Shown here: piece after piece, positions 11,283 through 22,967 of the stretch
How positions within the stretch are numbered: the stretch's first letter is position 1
Layout: every line of letters begins with the position of its first letter
NCBI GenBank assembly: GCA_024500155.1
Contig: CM044877.1
Span: 33,665,001 to 33,729,000, forward strand
Reading direction: 5' to 3'
Source of the DNA: Chenopodium formosanum
Lineage: Eukaryota; Streptophyta; Magnoliopsida; Caryophyllales; Amaranthaceae
DNA length: 64,000 nt
The notes under the pieces: model-generated
Told to the model about the DNA's origin: nothing
The model's input: only the letters and a program-made list of their open reading frames with translations
Database searches by the model: none
Made by a program: the position numbers and the translations under genes

Positions 11283-13646
11283 GAAATGGATACTAGTTGG
11301 ATTGATTTACCAAGAGGTGATCCTGGTTATTTTAAAGGTTGCATGAACTTCTTGAAACTTGCTAAAGAGACTCTTTTACCAAATACATGGGAAACTAAAT
11401 GCCCATGTAATAAGTGTAAGTTAAATAAAACGAATTCTGTAGAAGAAGTTGGAGGCCATATTTTATTTTATGGTTTTTATAAAAACTATAGAAATTGGAT
11501 ATTTCATTGTAAAGATGAAGGGAGTAAGACCTATGATCTAAGTGATGATCAAGTAAATGCAGTAGGTCGAGATGATATGGACGGGTTACTAAGAGCAGCT
11601 TTTAGAGTTAATACACGACAAACCGACAAAACTCAAGATCCATCATTTAGTGAACAAAGTATTGAAGATGACAATTCATATGACATGGATGAGGGCTTTA
11701 CCATTTATCGCGCGGTAGATGATGAGTATCAATCAACTTTCTCAAATGAAGAACATGCAAAGTATAAAAATCTCATGGAAGCTTCTGAAAAAGGCTTGTA
11801 CGAGGGGTGTACTACTTTTTCGAAACTTTCATTTCTATTGCATTTGTTTCACCTAAAGTGTATGTTCCATTGGTCTGCAGAGTCATTTAATAAATTACTT
11901 GAACTTATAATTGACGCATTTCCCATTATTAAGGAGTTTCCATCGTCCTATTATGAAGGCATGAAGATAATAAATGATTTAGGGTTAGGATATGAGAAAA
12001 TCCATGCATGTCCAAATGATTGCATGTTATATTGGGGCGAATTTGCAAATAAAAGTGAGTGTCATATATGCAAGACATCAAGGTGGAAAATGTGAAAGGA
12101 AATGAGGGTGATGTAAATGAAAAAGGAAAAGAAGCATGTAAGAAAGGCGAGGCAGCTAAAGTAATGCGATACTTTCCCCTTATCCCTAGATTAAAGAGGC
12201 TTTACATGTCATATAAAACTGCAGAGGACATGAGATGGCACTTTAATCGTAAGGATGATAAGATTCTACGACACCCTGCTGATGGCGAGGCCTGGAAAAA
12301 GTTTGATGAAAAATATACAGAGTTTGTCGCTGATCCTCGCAGTGTTAGATTATGCCTAGCGAGTGATGGTTTTAATCCATATCGTCTTATGAACACAAAT
12401 TATAGCACATGGCCGGTGGTCCTCATTCCTTATAATTTACCACCATGGCTTTGTATGAAACCACCATCCTTTATTATTTCTATAATTATTCCTGGTAAAT
12501 TTGGTTCCGGTATGGATATTGATGTGTACTTGCAACCACTAATCCATGAATTGAAATTATTGTGGGAAGGTGTTGATGCTTTTGATTCTTATAGTGGAAG
12601 CAACTTCAAACTGCGAGCAGCCCTACACTCTACTATTAATGACTTTCCGGCTTATGCTATGCTGTCAGGTTGGAGTACAAAAGGCTACAAAGCTTGTCCT
12701 TCTTGCACTCATTCTACTCATTCAGATAGATTTGGTGGCAAAATTATCTACACTGGATATCGAAAATGGTTGCCTATTGATCACCCATATCGTTCACAAG
12801 ATAATTTGTTTGATGGGAAAGAAGAATATGGTATTGCTTCGATTCGACCAGCGGGACCAAAGGTTTGAAGCAACAAGAAGGGGTAAAGTATGTATATGGG
12901 AAGACAAAAAAAGTTCCTAAAAAAAGAGGGAAAAAAGCTGCCAATGAACTTGATGATGATTGCGATCCCGATGGTGATCATATTCTTTGGAAAAAGAAAA
13001 GTACATTTTTTGAATTAGAGTATTGGGAGCATAATCCTCTTAGACATAATTTAGATGTTATGCACATTGAAAAGAATGTGTCCGATATTTTATTAGGAAC
13101 TCTTTTAAATATGGATAATAGTAGGGATGATGAGAGTGGAAGAGAAGCCCTAAAGTATTTGAATATAAAACCTCATATATGGATCGACCCTCAAGGTTAC
13201 ATCCCGCCGGCTGCATACACCATGTCTAACGAGGAGAAAGAACGATTTTAGAAAGTCTTGAAAAAGATGAAAGTTCCTGATGGATATGGGTCTAATTTGC
13301 AAAGATGTGTGAATCTAAAGCAACGGAAACTTATTAATATGAAAAGTCACGACCATCATATTCTCATGCAAGGTATCCTCCCGGTTGCTTTAAGGGCGTC
13401 GAATGCCACAAGAGTTATTGACTTGCTTGAGGAGTTGTCTGACTTTTTTAAAAAGATATGTTCAACTGCTATAGATACAAGAGAATTAGATTACATTAAA
13501 TCAAAGCTCGTGTTGACTCTTTGCAAGTTTGAAAAAGAATTTTTACCAACATTTTTTACAATCATGGTTCATCTACTAATTCATTTAGTAGAAGAGGTCA
13601 AACTAGGCGGACTGGTTCATTATAGATGGATGTATCCTGTTGAAAG

Positions 13647-13933
<287 letters not shown>

Positions 13934-14976
13934 GTACTTGGCCTTTTTGAAATCTCATGTAAGCAATAAAGCGCAACCGGAAGGATTTATAGCGGAAGGT
14001 TACCTTTTGTGGGAGACAATTGCATTTTGTTCGACATATTTAGAAAGTGTTGAGACTATGTTCAATAGACCTAGAAGGAATGAGGATGGTGTATCAAACA
14101 TTGACAACTATTTGTAAAACTCTGGTGGTCGTGTTGTTGGAAAAAAAGAAAATGTCTGTTTGGATGATAGAAGTTTAAAGCAAGCTCATCGCTATGTTTT
14201 ACTTCATTTTGATGAACTAACCCCAGTGCTCAAGTAAGTAGCATTATGTGTTTAGTTAAAGCGTCCAATATATACTTGTTACTAACATAAAATTTACAAT
14301 CTCGATAGTGAGTTCCTAAAACTAAAGAGGCAAGAGAATGACGTTGGAGGAAGTCAAGCTGATGAATCTATTGAAAATCAGTTGATAATTGATGAATTTG
14401 CAGATTGGTTGCAAAGCCAGGTCATATGCTTTTACATTTAGGGTCTTTTTATTTTCATATTATACAACTTTCTAATTCTAACTTTATTATTCTCGAATTA
14501 TAGGTCCATAATTTAGATGATAGCACGGTAGATGGAAAGTTAAGAAAAGCCTTAGTCGGTGGCTTGAGTAACCGCGGGAAAAGGATGAAAAGTGTTATTA
14601 TCAATGGTTACAAATTTGATATTGTGGATCGTGAGCGATTTTGAGTTACTCAGAATTCAGGAATCATGGTGGAAGTAGAGGGTCACGAATATTATGATTC
14701 AAAGAAATTTTGGAATTAGATTATTATGGTTCTTATAAGGTTGTATTGTTTCGTTGTGATTGGGTCGACATCCGTAGGGGTATCAAAACAAATCCAAATG
14801 GAAGTGTTCGTATCAATTTCTCAAAGTTGATGCACACTGGTCGATTTTTGCATGATGATCCATTTGTTTTCTCATCTGAAGCAAAACAAGTTTTTTATAT
14901 TGAGGATGAGATACAAAAAGGGTGGTGTCATGTTGTGAAAACTAAGCCTAGGTACTTGTTTGATATACCTGAATAA

Positions 14977-16098
14977 TTTGTTTACAACTTTTATAATTTA
15001 TTATAGATTTGAGTTCATAAATTTGGATGGGTGTGTATTTTTATATTTCATTTAGTTATTCTAATTCATCAAAGTTTGTATTTTGTCAACTTAATTTTTG
15101 TTTCTGTTAACTAAATTCTATAACTGAAATCAGAACTGAAATTCAAATTTGAATGCGGTTCTGGATTTCAGTTTTGATTTCAGCTCTGAACATCATAAAT
15201 GTATTCTAGAACTGAAATCATAACTGAAATTCAAATCTGAATTCAGTTTTGGATTTCAGCTCTGAACATCATAAATGAATTCTAGAACTGAAATCAGAAC
15301 TGAAATTCCAATCTGAATTTAGTTCTGGATTTCAGTTTTGATTTCAGCTCTGAACATCATAAATGAATTCTAGAACTGAAATCAGAACTGAAATTCAAAT
15401 CTGAATTCAGTTTTGGAATTCAGTTTTGAATTCAGCTCTGAACATCAGAACTGAATTGCAGCTTGTGTGTGTGTATTTGCAAAATTCATTGGCTACAGTG
15501 TTGGGTTATTTTGTAGATTTTTTCTAAAAAAAAAATTTATCTACTTCTCTGTTAGAACATATTGTCCACTTAATGTATTATTTCATGTGAAGTTTCAATA
15601 AAATTTATTTTTCTAAAAAAGGATGGTGACTATAAAATGTGTGGACAAACTTTGTTTATCTTTCTTGATGTGTTTACCAGTCTTCATGCATTTTATATAT
15701 ACTTGCTGGTGCTTTATATTAAACATATGGATTATGGTGTGTTCTAGAAGCCTATAAGTGCTAGAAAACTTTGATTGTAGTGACTACTTGGAACCTTTGG
15801 CTGAAGATGATTGCTTCTTTTGTGCTTTCTGGATTCCTAAGAATAAGTGTTGCTATTCTTATTTCTTAAAGAGGCTTTTATGCATTTAACTCACTGTTGG
15901 GCTTCTTAACTGTGCTTACTATATTCAATACTTGTTTCTTATTTAAACTCTACTATGTTGCTCATTTATTTTTCTAATTTCATGGTTTCTTAATTTGGTT
16001 TTGAATCTTCTGATGACTAATCTTATTGTCACGCTTATGATAATTTTTTTATTTATGTTCTTTTTAATAACTTATTTTGCGAATTTATCAGGTAAAGT
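14977..16098 (+). other. Spacer between the two CACTA genes
   Basis: No gene is supported. Positions 15115-15450 hold a tandem repeat. The rest is AT-rich, and a splice acceptor-like TTTATCAG at about 16091 comes just before the next start. Confidence 0.5.
15115..15450. repeat. Tandem repeat of 75-88 bp rich in CTGAAATC and GATTTCAG
   Basis: Units begin near 15117, 15205, 15281 and 15368 with TTCTAGAACTGAAATC or a close variant and end with TCTGAACATCATAAATGAA. Inside each unit AACTGAAATCAGAACTGAAATT faces TGGATTTCAGTT, so each unit can fold back. Related words recur at 16939-17075 on the other side of the second gene. Confidence 0.8.
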
Positions 16099-16912
16099 AT
16101 GGTGTACCGAAGCAAGAGAGCAAGGGACATACTTGCTGCCACATCCAAGTCACATGATCTAGTATCATCACAGTCACCAATTATCTCTAATGCACATACT
16201 TCTTCTGCTGCTGAAGCTTCACAACCCACCAAAAAACAAGCTAGAAAGTCACCACAAACTGAGGTTCTTAGGGATGACAAATGGGGACCTTTTTCTCCAC
16301 CCATTTCCACTACAAAATTTGACCACCCACCACCTAATAATTTAGGATTCATTTGGAAAACCCCTCCTAGTTCAACATTAAATTCAGTTAAGGAAGCAGT
16401 TACGCAAGGTTAGAAAAAAATACCCACCAGAAGTTTCATCTTTAGTCCCACCTAATATCCCACCTAATATTCCACATTCAATTGCACCAGACTCATTGAA
16501 CTCCCCTTCTACTTCTCACAAACCTCCTGAGTGCCCAAAACCTGCTACACGAGGAATCCAGAACCGTGAAACAGGTGCTGTGAAAACTTCAGCTACGGCT
16601 AGGGGTTAAAAGGGGTTAAAAATGGGGACATTTTCGGAGTACGTGGTGTGTTAAGGAAGGAAGGCTATGGAAATGTTCAAAAGAGGACTATTGTGATGGA
16701 TAGTGTTAAAGAAGAAGTGAATGCTTTGCACAAAAAAAATGATAAACTATCTCAAGAAAATGAAAAGCTGAAAGACGAGGTCGGACACAACAATCTTCTT
16801 CTTAAAGCGCTTGTTGGACAATTTTCTCAGGTTGTAGGTGCAGTTCGTCAAGGGAATGCATCTCCGGGTCTTCTAAACAAAGCATATGAATTCTCAAGAA
16901 AGGCAAAACATC
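16099..16912 (+). pseudogene. Second CACTA gene, coiled-coil protein (broken)
   Basis: The start MVYRSKRARD follows a splice acceptor-like site. A Pro/Ser-rich middle part continues in a different frame after the A run near 16413-16420 (VRKKYPPEVSS). The C-terminal part, 16648-16912, has a heptad pattern (VKEEVNALHKKNDKLSQENE) and ends KAKHQ at a GTAACA splice donor near 16916. In CACTA elements the second gene is often a small DNA-binding protein that recognises subterminal repeats; position and coiled coil fit, but no sequence match is claimed. Stops near 16411 and 16608 show decay. Confidence 0.5.
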
Positions 16913-16938
16913 AGGTAACAAAGTCACATTTCTCTTTA

Positions 16939-17075
16939 TAACTGAAATCAGAGCTGAAATCCAGAAATGAATTCAGATCTGAAGTTCAGAACTGAAAATC
17001 AGATTTGACTCAAAGCTGAAATCTAGAACTGAATTCAGGTCTGAAGTTCAGAACTGGAAATCAGACTTGAAATCG
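16939..17075. repeat. Diverged repeats of CTGAAATCAGAACTGAA type
   Basis: Words such as AACTGAAATCAGAGCTGAAATC and TCTGAAGTTCAGAACTG recur several times. They are related to the tandem repeat at 15115-15450, so the same repeat family flanks the second CACTA gene. Confidence 0.65.
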
Positions 17076-17095
17076 CAACTTCGATCCTAAAATGC

Positions 17096-17096
<1 letters not shown>

Positions 17097-17168
<72 letters not shown>

Positions 17169-17175
17169 GGTGGGT

Positions 17176-17214
<39 letters not shown>
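17097..17214. repeat. (TG)n microsatellite with a GGTG core
   Basis: A TG run to about 17159 is followed by GGGTGGGTGGGTGGGTGGG and then TG again to 17214, with a further short TG run near 17250. The Cys/Val open frames over it are artefacts. Confidence 0.97.
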
Positions 17215-17218
<4 letters not shown>

Positions 17219-17628
17219 TCAGAGCTTGTGTGAGTGCTTTCTTGCTTGGGGTGTGTGTGTGTGTGTGCCCTGCTCCCCTGCTACTGCTTGTCCTGCTCCC
17301 CTGCTGCTTTTATACTGCTTGTCTGCCCTGCTCCCCTGCCTAAGCTTTGGATAAAGTTAGAACCTAAATAAGCTGCTTGTGCTGAGGCAAGGATAGAAGC
17401 AAATAGTTTAGAAAACAAAGACTAGATGTGTATTGGAGAACATTTAAAGTCCATGAAAACTTGACAAAGGAAAAGAAATATGCAAGTTTTGGTTTCACTT
17501 TAAATTAGTTTAGTGAGTTAGCTCACCCAAGATAAACAATGGTGACTAGAAAAGAATTAAGCACCAGTAGTAGAAGCATAAAAACCATGAATAACTTTGT
17601 ATTTTCTGTAATATAGTGTAAGAATTAC
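17215..17628. other. CACTA interior, nothing recognised
   Basis: A short pyrimidine-rich repeat (CCTGCTCCCCTGC, three times near 17268-17338) is followed by AT-rich sequence. No gene is supported. Confidence 0.4.
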
Positions 17629-17721
17629 CTGCTGGCTGAGAATGTGAGGAACTCTAACTCTCTTGGATCCATCAGCCATCCGTTTGCTTTGTAAATGGCT
17701 TTCTGATGGAGCATTTTCAAT
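17629..17721 (-). pseudogene. Captured exon fragment of an unknown gene
   Basis: On the minus strand a 93-base open block is bounded by CCTTGCAG on its 5' side and GTAATTCTT on its 3' side, as for a complete phase-0 exon of 31 codons. It reads IENAPSESHLQSKRMADGSK, then RVRVPHILSQQ. An upstream piece with ATG (to 17754) could be intron read-through. It lies opposite to the transposase genes, which suggests host sequence taken up by the CACTA. The parent gene was not recognised. Confidence 0.45.
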
Positions 17722-18236
17722 CTGCAAGGATTTCAGCATGGATGTCAGCTCCATAACTAAATAAGTTTATGCAAACCTAGCACCTAGGATTGACAAGCAA
17801 CAGAAAATGGTCTCAACTTCATACAATTACGTCCACTAAAGCTCCATACTAATGCTACCAGGGCACTGACCATGCAGCTTAAACTTAAGGTAGAAATAAC
17901 AGTGAGACAATAGACAGGAATAGTCAGCTTAAACCTCTCTGAACAAAGCAAGAATTAACATAAGAAATGTTTTGGGTGTTTTTAGTCCCTCGGGAGAGTT
18001 ACAGCTCGAAGATTGGTTCGGCGCGGCCTGTACCTGCAAAACAACGGAAACTCCTGTTGGTTGGAGTTCCGCCTCCGACGGTCAAGTTAGAACGTGTAGG
18101 AGAGTAAGAAGGTGCGGAAATAAAGGTGAGATCTTTACAGATCCCGAGATCAGGTGCTTTCTCTGATGTTTGAGAGAATGCAGGTGATGTAATAAATGAT
18201 TGAATCAACTTGTCCCCAAAATGGGGAATCTCTCCC

Positions 18237-18244
18237 TATTTATA
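18237..18244 (-). promoter_or_regulatory. TATA box of the Tat-like LTR
   Basis: The plus strand reads TATTTATA, giving TATAAATA on the minus strand, inside the near-palindrome CCCTATTTATAGGG. Three G-box cores lie 115-220 bp upstream on the minus strand. The same layout is present in the other LTR near 27935. Confidence 0.65.
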
Positions 18245-18354
18245 GGGTCATGCGAGAATGTGCCCTTACTCTAGGTCATGTGACCTAGATTTGGTGGGCT
18301 ATGACAAGTCATGGGGAATTGGGCCTTGAAAGCCGTCATTCCTTGGTGTGACAA

Positions 18355-18465
18355 TGGTGTCCACGTGTCACTTCTTAATTGACCTTTGCATAGACCTGCA
18401 TGACAAGGACAAGTGTCCTAATAATGGGTAGACACGTGTCGTGCTCTCAGGCCGCCACGTGGCAG
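18355..18465. promoter_or_regulatory. G-box cluster (three CACGTG cores) in U3
   Basis: CCACGTGTC, GACACGTGTC and GCCACGTGGC lie in 110 bp upstream of the LTR TATA box. CACGTG is the core bound by plant bZIP and bHLH factors, including abscisic acid and light regulators. The related LTR at 43464-43951 also has three (near 43853, 43899 and 43921). Function is inferred from the motif only. Confidence 0.6.
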
Positions 18466-18618
18466 GGTAATTTTACCCAAAACATTTGCCCCTGTCACAG
18501 AGGTGACGTGGCACGCCACGGGGCGTCTGTGACACATGTCAGCGTCTCATTTGGCGAAGAGAAGTTATTGTTCACCCTCTAGGGTAATATCGAGGCAACC
18601 CCTCAAAAATTACCCCTC

Positions 18619-18626
18619 TATAAAAG
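18619..18626 (+). promoter_or_regulatory. TATA box for the antisense gene
   Basis: TATAAAAG lies between the 3' LTR and the plus-strand gene, 230 bp upstream of its ATG. ACGTGGC and GGCACGCCACGG words lie about 100 bp upstream of it (18500-18545). A leader intron is likely at 18777-18848 (AAAG|GTAACC to AATAAG|ATGG). Confidence 0.55.
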
Positions 18627-18848
18627 GAAAATCCACCCTCATTTTTCACGCATCTTGCGTTGAAATTTGAGAGGATTTTCTAGAGAATTTTTCACCAAAA
18701 AGTGTGTACTCTGCCGTTTGTTACTGTCCGACTGCACCAACCGACTCATTTCCAAGTCAACTGTACCTTTCTAAAGGTAACCGTCTGACTTTCTTTTATT
18801 TGTTCTTTTAAAATTTTTCCGCCTTTGTTTGTTTTTTCTTTCAATAAG

Positions 18849-21646
18849 ATGGTTTCTCAAACACATTCGGCACGGCCTAGAGTAGTTATCAGTCGGTCAC
18901 CAGGGACGGCTGAATCTAGGACTAGGGGTGCCGTTTGCCCCATCCTTCCTTCGTCCTCGAATCCGACCGACTCTGTGTCTATGCAGGACACTATGGCCAG
19001 AACAAAAAGAACCGCAAGGAGGGATGAGGGGGATGGCTCTATCAGGGTACCTCGAAACGAGGTTTATTATGACAGGCCTGGAACCCCGAGTACTCCGGAT
19101 GATTCTATCTTGGACTTACCGCTTGGTCAGCATGAGGCTGAATCTAACCAGGACTCTTCCCAATCTTTTTCCCTTTCATCCTCAAATTCTTCCTCAGACG
19201 GCTCTGAATCTGAACAGGGGCCGTCTGAAAAGCCTGACGAGGAGGCCGCTTCCCCTGAAAGGGGTCAAGGTGAGGCGTCCTCTTCTCTTCAAGATGATTA
19301 TACCCCCTACTTCTCACACATCTCCCTTTCCACCCAAAAGACCATGCTAAAGGGGTTGGATGAGTTTAGGGATACGTATGTCATGGGGGCCGGCTATGAA
19401 GCCAAGGTGTCTGCCTTGACGGATGCTGTAGTCTGGCCCCTTAACCAGAGCTATCAGGACACTGCATTCAGCTGTTATGCCGCAGTGATCCAGGCGGGTC
19501 TTAGGTTTCCCCTAGATCCGGCCATTGAGGGTATCCTTGATGGATACCGCCTTGGGATCTGGCAGCTCACCCCTAACTCATGGGTGAACATCCTGGGGTA
19601 TGTGGCCGCCTGCAGGATGCAAAATGTTGAACCTGGCTTTGAGGCGTTTGCTTCCATGCATTATTTGAGCAAAGCCCCTCAGTCAGCTGGCCCCGGCTGT
19701 TACACCCTTACAAGTAATAAGGGGTACATGATGACACTTGGTAAGGAATCCAAGTGGAAGGATTGGAGGAACAAATTCTACATCGTTTCCTCCCCTGATA
19801 CCAGCCGGAATGCCAAGTTCAACTCTTGGAACCAGAACCCCTATCTTCTTGGCCAAAAGGCCTTACTGCCGCCTGTCACTGAAGAAGGATGGGATCAAAT
19901 TCTTGATCCAGGTTTGTTTAAGGTAGAAGTACAGGCGGTAGAGGGGGGTTCTGAGAAGGAAATAAAATTCAGCAGCTACATCCCCCAGTATGAATGGCTC
20001 AAGGACCCGACCTATTTGGCCGCCTGTGGCCTGAGCTTAGAGAAAGGAAGAGGTGGGTAGACGGATGAGGGTTATATCATACATACATCATTTTTTGCAA
20101 AAGTTTTGATGTTGTTTTCTAACCACCCATTCGGCCTTTTGCAGAAGAAGCAATGTCTCAGCTCCCTCCCAGCAAGAAACCAAGCGGCTCCGCCTCTGCC
20201 TACCGCCAGATGATGAACAAGAAAAACCAGATCTTCAAGCGGGAGCAGCTTGAACATGTAAGTCTTCCCTTCATCCGGCCTCAATTATAACTTTTACTTA
20301 GTATATTTTTCACTATCTTGTGAGTTTCTCTTGTACAGGAGGTCTCAGTGAAGCCTCCTGTAGTCCCTGGGGTTAATCTCAAACCCCCAAAGCGGACTGC
20401 AGAGGAGGCGTCTCCGACGCCTGCTAAACGCTCCCGGAAGACGGTAGCTCATAAGTCCTCCGCCAGCGACTCCGGATCGCATCCCTCCACAGGCGGCAAA
20501 TCACCGGCTGCTCTCTCCGCTCTCAAGGAGGCATCCAAATCCAATGATTCGCCGTCTGCTCGAGAAGGCACCCCTGGCAGGCGCCAAGGCAAGCAGGTCC
20601 AGGACCCGGTTATCATTTCAGGTACTTGACTTCCCTTCTTCTTTTTTTTTTTGTCAAGTAGAGCATGTCATGCGGCCTTTATCATGCGACCTTATCACTT
20701 GCCGGATGTGTGTTAAGTAACACCCTAACTTAATTCTTGATATACAGAAGCCCCCTCCCAAGCTCCAGACCTTAGAGAAGTTGCTAAGGAAATGCTCCGT
20801 CGAGGAGTTACTGCTGAGCAACGTGCCTCCATCCGGGGAGTTGGCAGCATGAACCTGGATGTCATCCTTGCTCTTCTCGCAGAGGTAAAGACTTTAAAAT
20901 ATTTCAACTTCTAATTTCATTCGGACCGTCTGTTTTACTAACGGCCCTTTTCTTTTGTCCGGGTGCAGGCTATGCTGCGAGTGAATGGCCTTAAAAAGCC
21001 ATTCAACGAGAAGACCAAGGAGGTAAGAGCTGCCAACCTTTGGGCTGCCTCCAATCTTAACAGAGCGCAATTTGATGTTAACAAGAATGACTTGCTAACA
21101 AGAGATATACTATATTCTCAGGCGGCTGCCAACTTGCAGGTTAAGAAGGATTTGGAGGCGGCTCAGCAGAGAGTTGTGGAGCTGAAGGGGGAGCTGAAGG
21201 CGACCAAGGTGGAGCTTGGCAAGCTACAAGACATCGACAGGGACACATCTAGTCTCCGTCGTCAGGTCGATAGCTTAAGAAAAAAGCTTGCCAACCAGGA
21301 GGAGCAGCTCAGGTCCAAGTTCGAGGAGCGCGCTGAGGATGAAAAGCGCCGGCTCATTGAGGAGAATGAGGCCGACTGTGTCATTCGAATGAAGATGGCA
21401 TGGAAGGCTCTCTTTCCTAAGGACGATTACTCCATTTAGGAGTATCGTTATGAGCAGGCGACCGACGCCTTGGACCAGGAGCATGCGGAGCCGGAGGAGC
21501 CCTTGGCGGAGGAGGAGCAGGCGGAGGAGAGAGCCATTGAGGGGGAGCACCAGGAGCCGGCCGAAGATCAAACGGTCACTCATCCCGCCAATGAGCAGGA
21601 AGGGGCGGATGATAATGCTGAGCAGTCGGTCCCTGGTGCTAATTGA
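18849..21646 (+). pseudogene. Antisense additional gene of the Tat-like element, gypsy-type PF04195-like protein
   Basis: Six exons can be traced by GT-AG sites that keep one frame: 18849-20052, 20145-20257, 20339-20621, 20748-20884, 20969-21022 and 21122-21646, about 771 codons. The 99-base intron at 21023-21121 is in frame and may be retained. The first exon has a Ser/acidic-rich N-terminus, then a globular part (HISLSTQKTMLKGLDEF... LGIWQLTPNSWVNILGYVAACR) like the plant 'putative gypsy type transposon' domain. The last exon is a coiled coil with a Glu/Gln-rich tail. A TAG at 21437-21439 interrupts the last exon, but the same frame continues to a TGA at 21644. The gene is convergent with pol and lies next to the 3' LTR. 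Its function is unknown; it could aid silencing escape or packaging, but nothing shows this. Confidence 0.7.
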
Positions 21647-21755
21647 GCTGTTCCTGGATTTTTTCTGCGGCCGTATGGCCATGTTTATGCATCTCCGGCC
21701 TGTGTGCCGAGTAACCTTGTCTCCTTACCGACCGTGGGGTCGGGTCACTTAACAA

Positions 21756-21799
<44 letters not shown>

Positions 21800-22967
21800 C
21801 ACCGGCTGTTGAGCCGTTTTAACAAAACTTTTGGCTGGCCATGGGGTCAGTCTTTTTAATTTATGAAGAAATCATTCGGCCATTAGGTCGGATGTTGTTT
21901 ATACTTTGCGTTTGAATGTTGCATTTTTGCATTTGAATTTCAATTTAGGCTTTGATAGGTATGTCATTCCGGATGTTTATGACGTACCGGATGCTTTGCC
22001 CCTGGACGGCTGTGTGCTTGGGTTTACAATTGGTTGATTGACTGGAAATTGGTGATACCAAAAGGAAAGGTATGGTTAATTTCTAAGTCAATCAATCACT
22101 AAGGTGATTGCCCCAAGCCAAGCACGCAGTCGGCCATACGATCAGACGGTGCTGAATGCAGGTGGTCTTTCGACCTTGATGTCATTATCGAATGACTAGT
22201 CATGCTATATTTATTACAAGTGCATGATTTTGAATATAAAATTTGATGGCTCCGTCTGCTATTAATTTATTACGATAGCAGACGGCTTCAACAGGTTTCA
22301 GTTTTCCAGGCAGCCTCAGGTGCCTTCAACAGGTTTTAGTTTTCCTTCCAGGGCCATTTTTAGAATTGGTCCGTTTGTGTAGGTTGATAACCACATTGTT
22401 TTTTCTAATTATACTTAGCCTGTTTGCCCCATTTGGGAGACTATATAATTTCTAAGGGTAACCTGAGTTAAAACTTTAGTCAATTGCTGGGTGATACAAT
22501 GATCATCCGGGTTCTTAAGACTGATTCGTTTTTCAAGTTACTATGGTCAGGCGGCTATGAGTTGATCAATTAGACCGTTCAATCTTTGCCGTCTGTATGC
22601 GATGGTAGAGCAAACAAAAGAATGCTCTCTGCGACGATAACACCCGGAGGGGCGTCGCCGGACGCCATGTTTCACATTGGAGCAGGCGAATTTATAAAAT
22701 ATCCAACCATCCGGCTTAGAGCCTCATGCCCCATTTGGGGGGCGATTGTGTAGCCACTATGCCTTTTTGTGCTTAGTTTGATCTCTGGCCATTGGCCTCC
22801 TGTTCAGATCTATATCGATCAAACGGGTCTGTCTGTGTTTTAAGCAGATATATTACATAAAAAGGGCGCATGTATGTTAAATAAACAACATGATAAAACA
22901 AAAGCATAATTTGAAAACAGAAAGCTACTTTTCATTCATAGGCTTACTATTTTCAAAAATTTACAAC
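21647..22967. other. Spacer between the antisense gene and pol
   Basis: No gene is supported. A T run of about 40 bases lies at 21760-21799. A short duplication, CTTCAACAGGTTTCAGTTTTCC and a near copy, lies at 22285-22345. The region would hold the 3' ends of two convergent transcripts. Confidence 0.5.

Larger units (their letters stand above)
17968..18484 (-). repeat. 3' LTR of the Tat-like element
   Basis: The LTR opens TGTTTTGGGT and closes ACCCAAAACA, a perfect 10-base inverted end. On the minus strand U3 lies to the right with three CACGTG cores (near 18361, 18433 and 18455), and TATAAATA is at 18237-18244. The sequence just outside the LTR, 18485-18495, is purine-rich on the minus strand (ACAGGGGCAAA) and fits the polypurine tract. 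Confidence 0.95.

Noticed and set aside
17092..17354. Cys/Val-rich small reading frames
   Set aside because: They are translations of the TG microsatellite.
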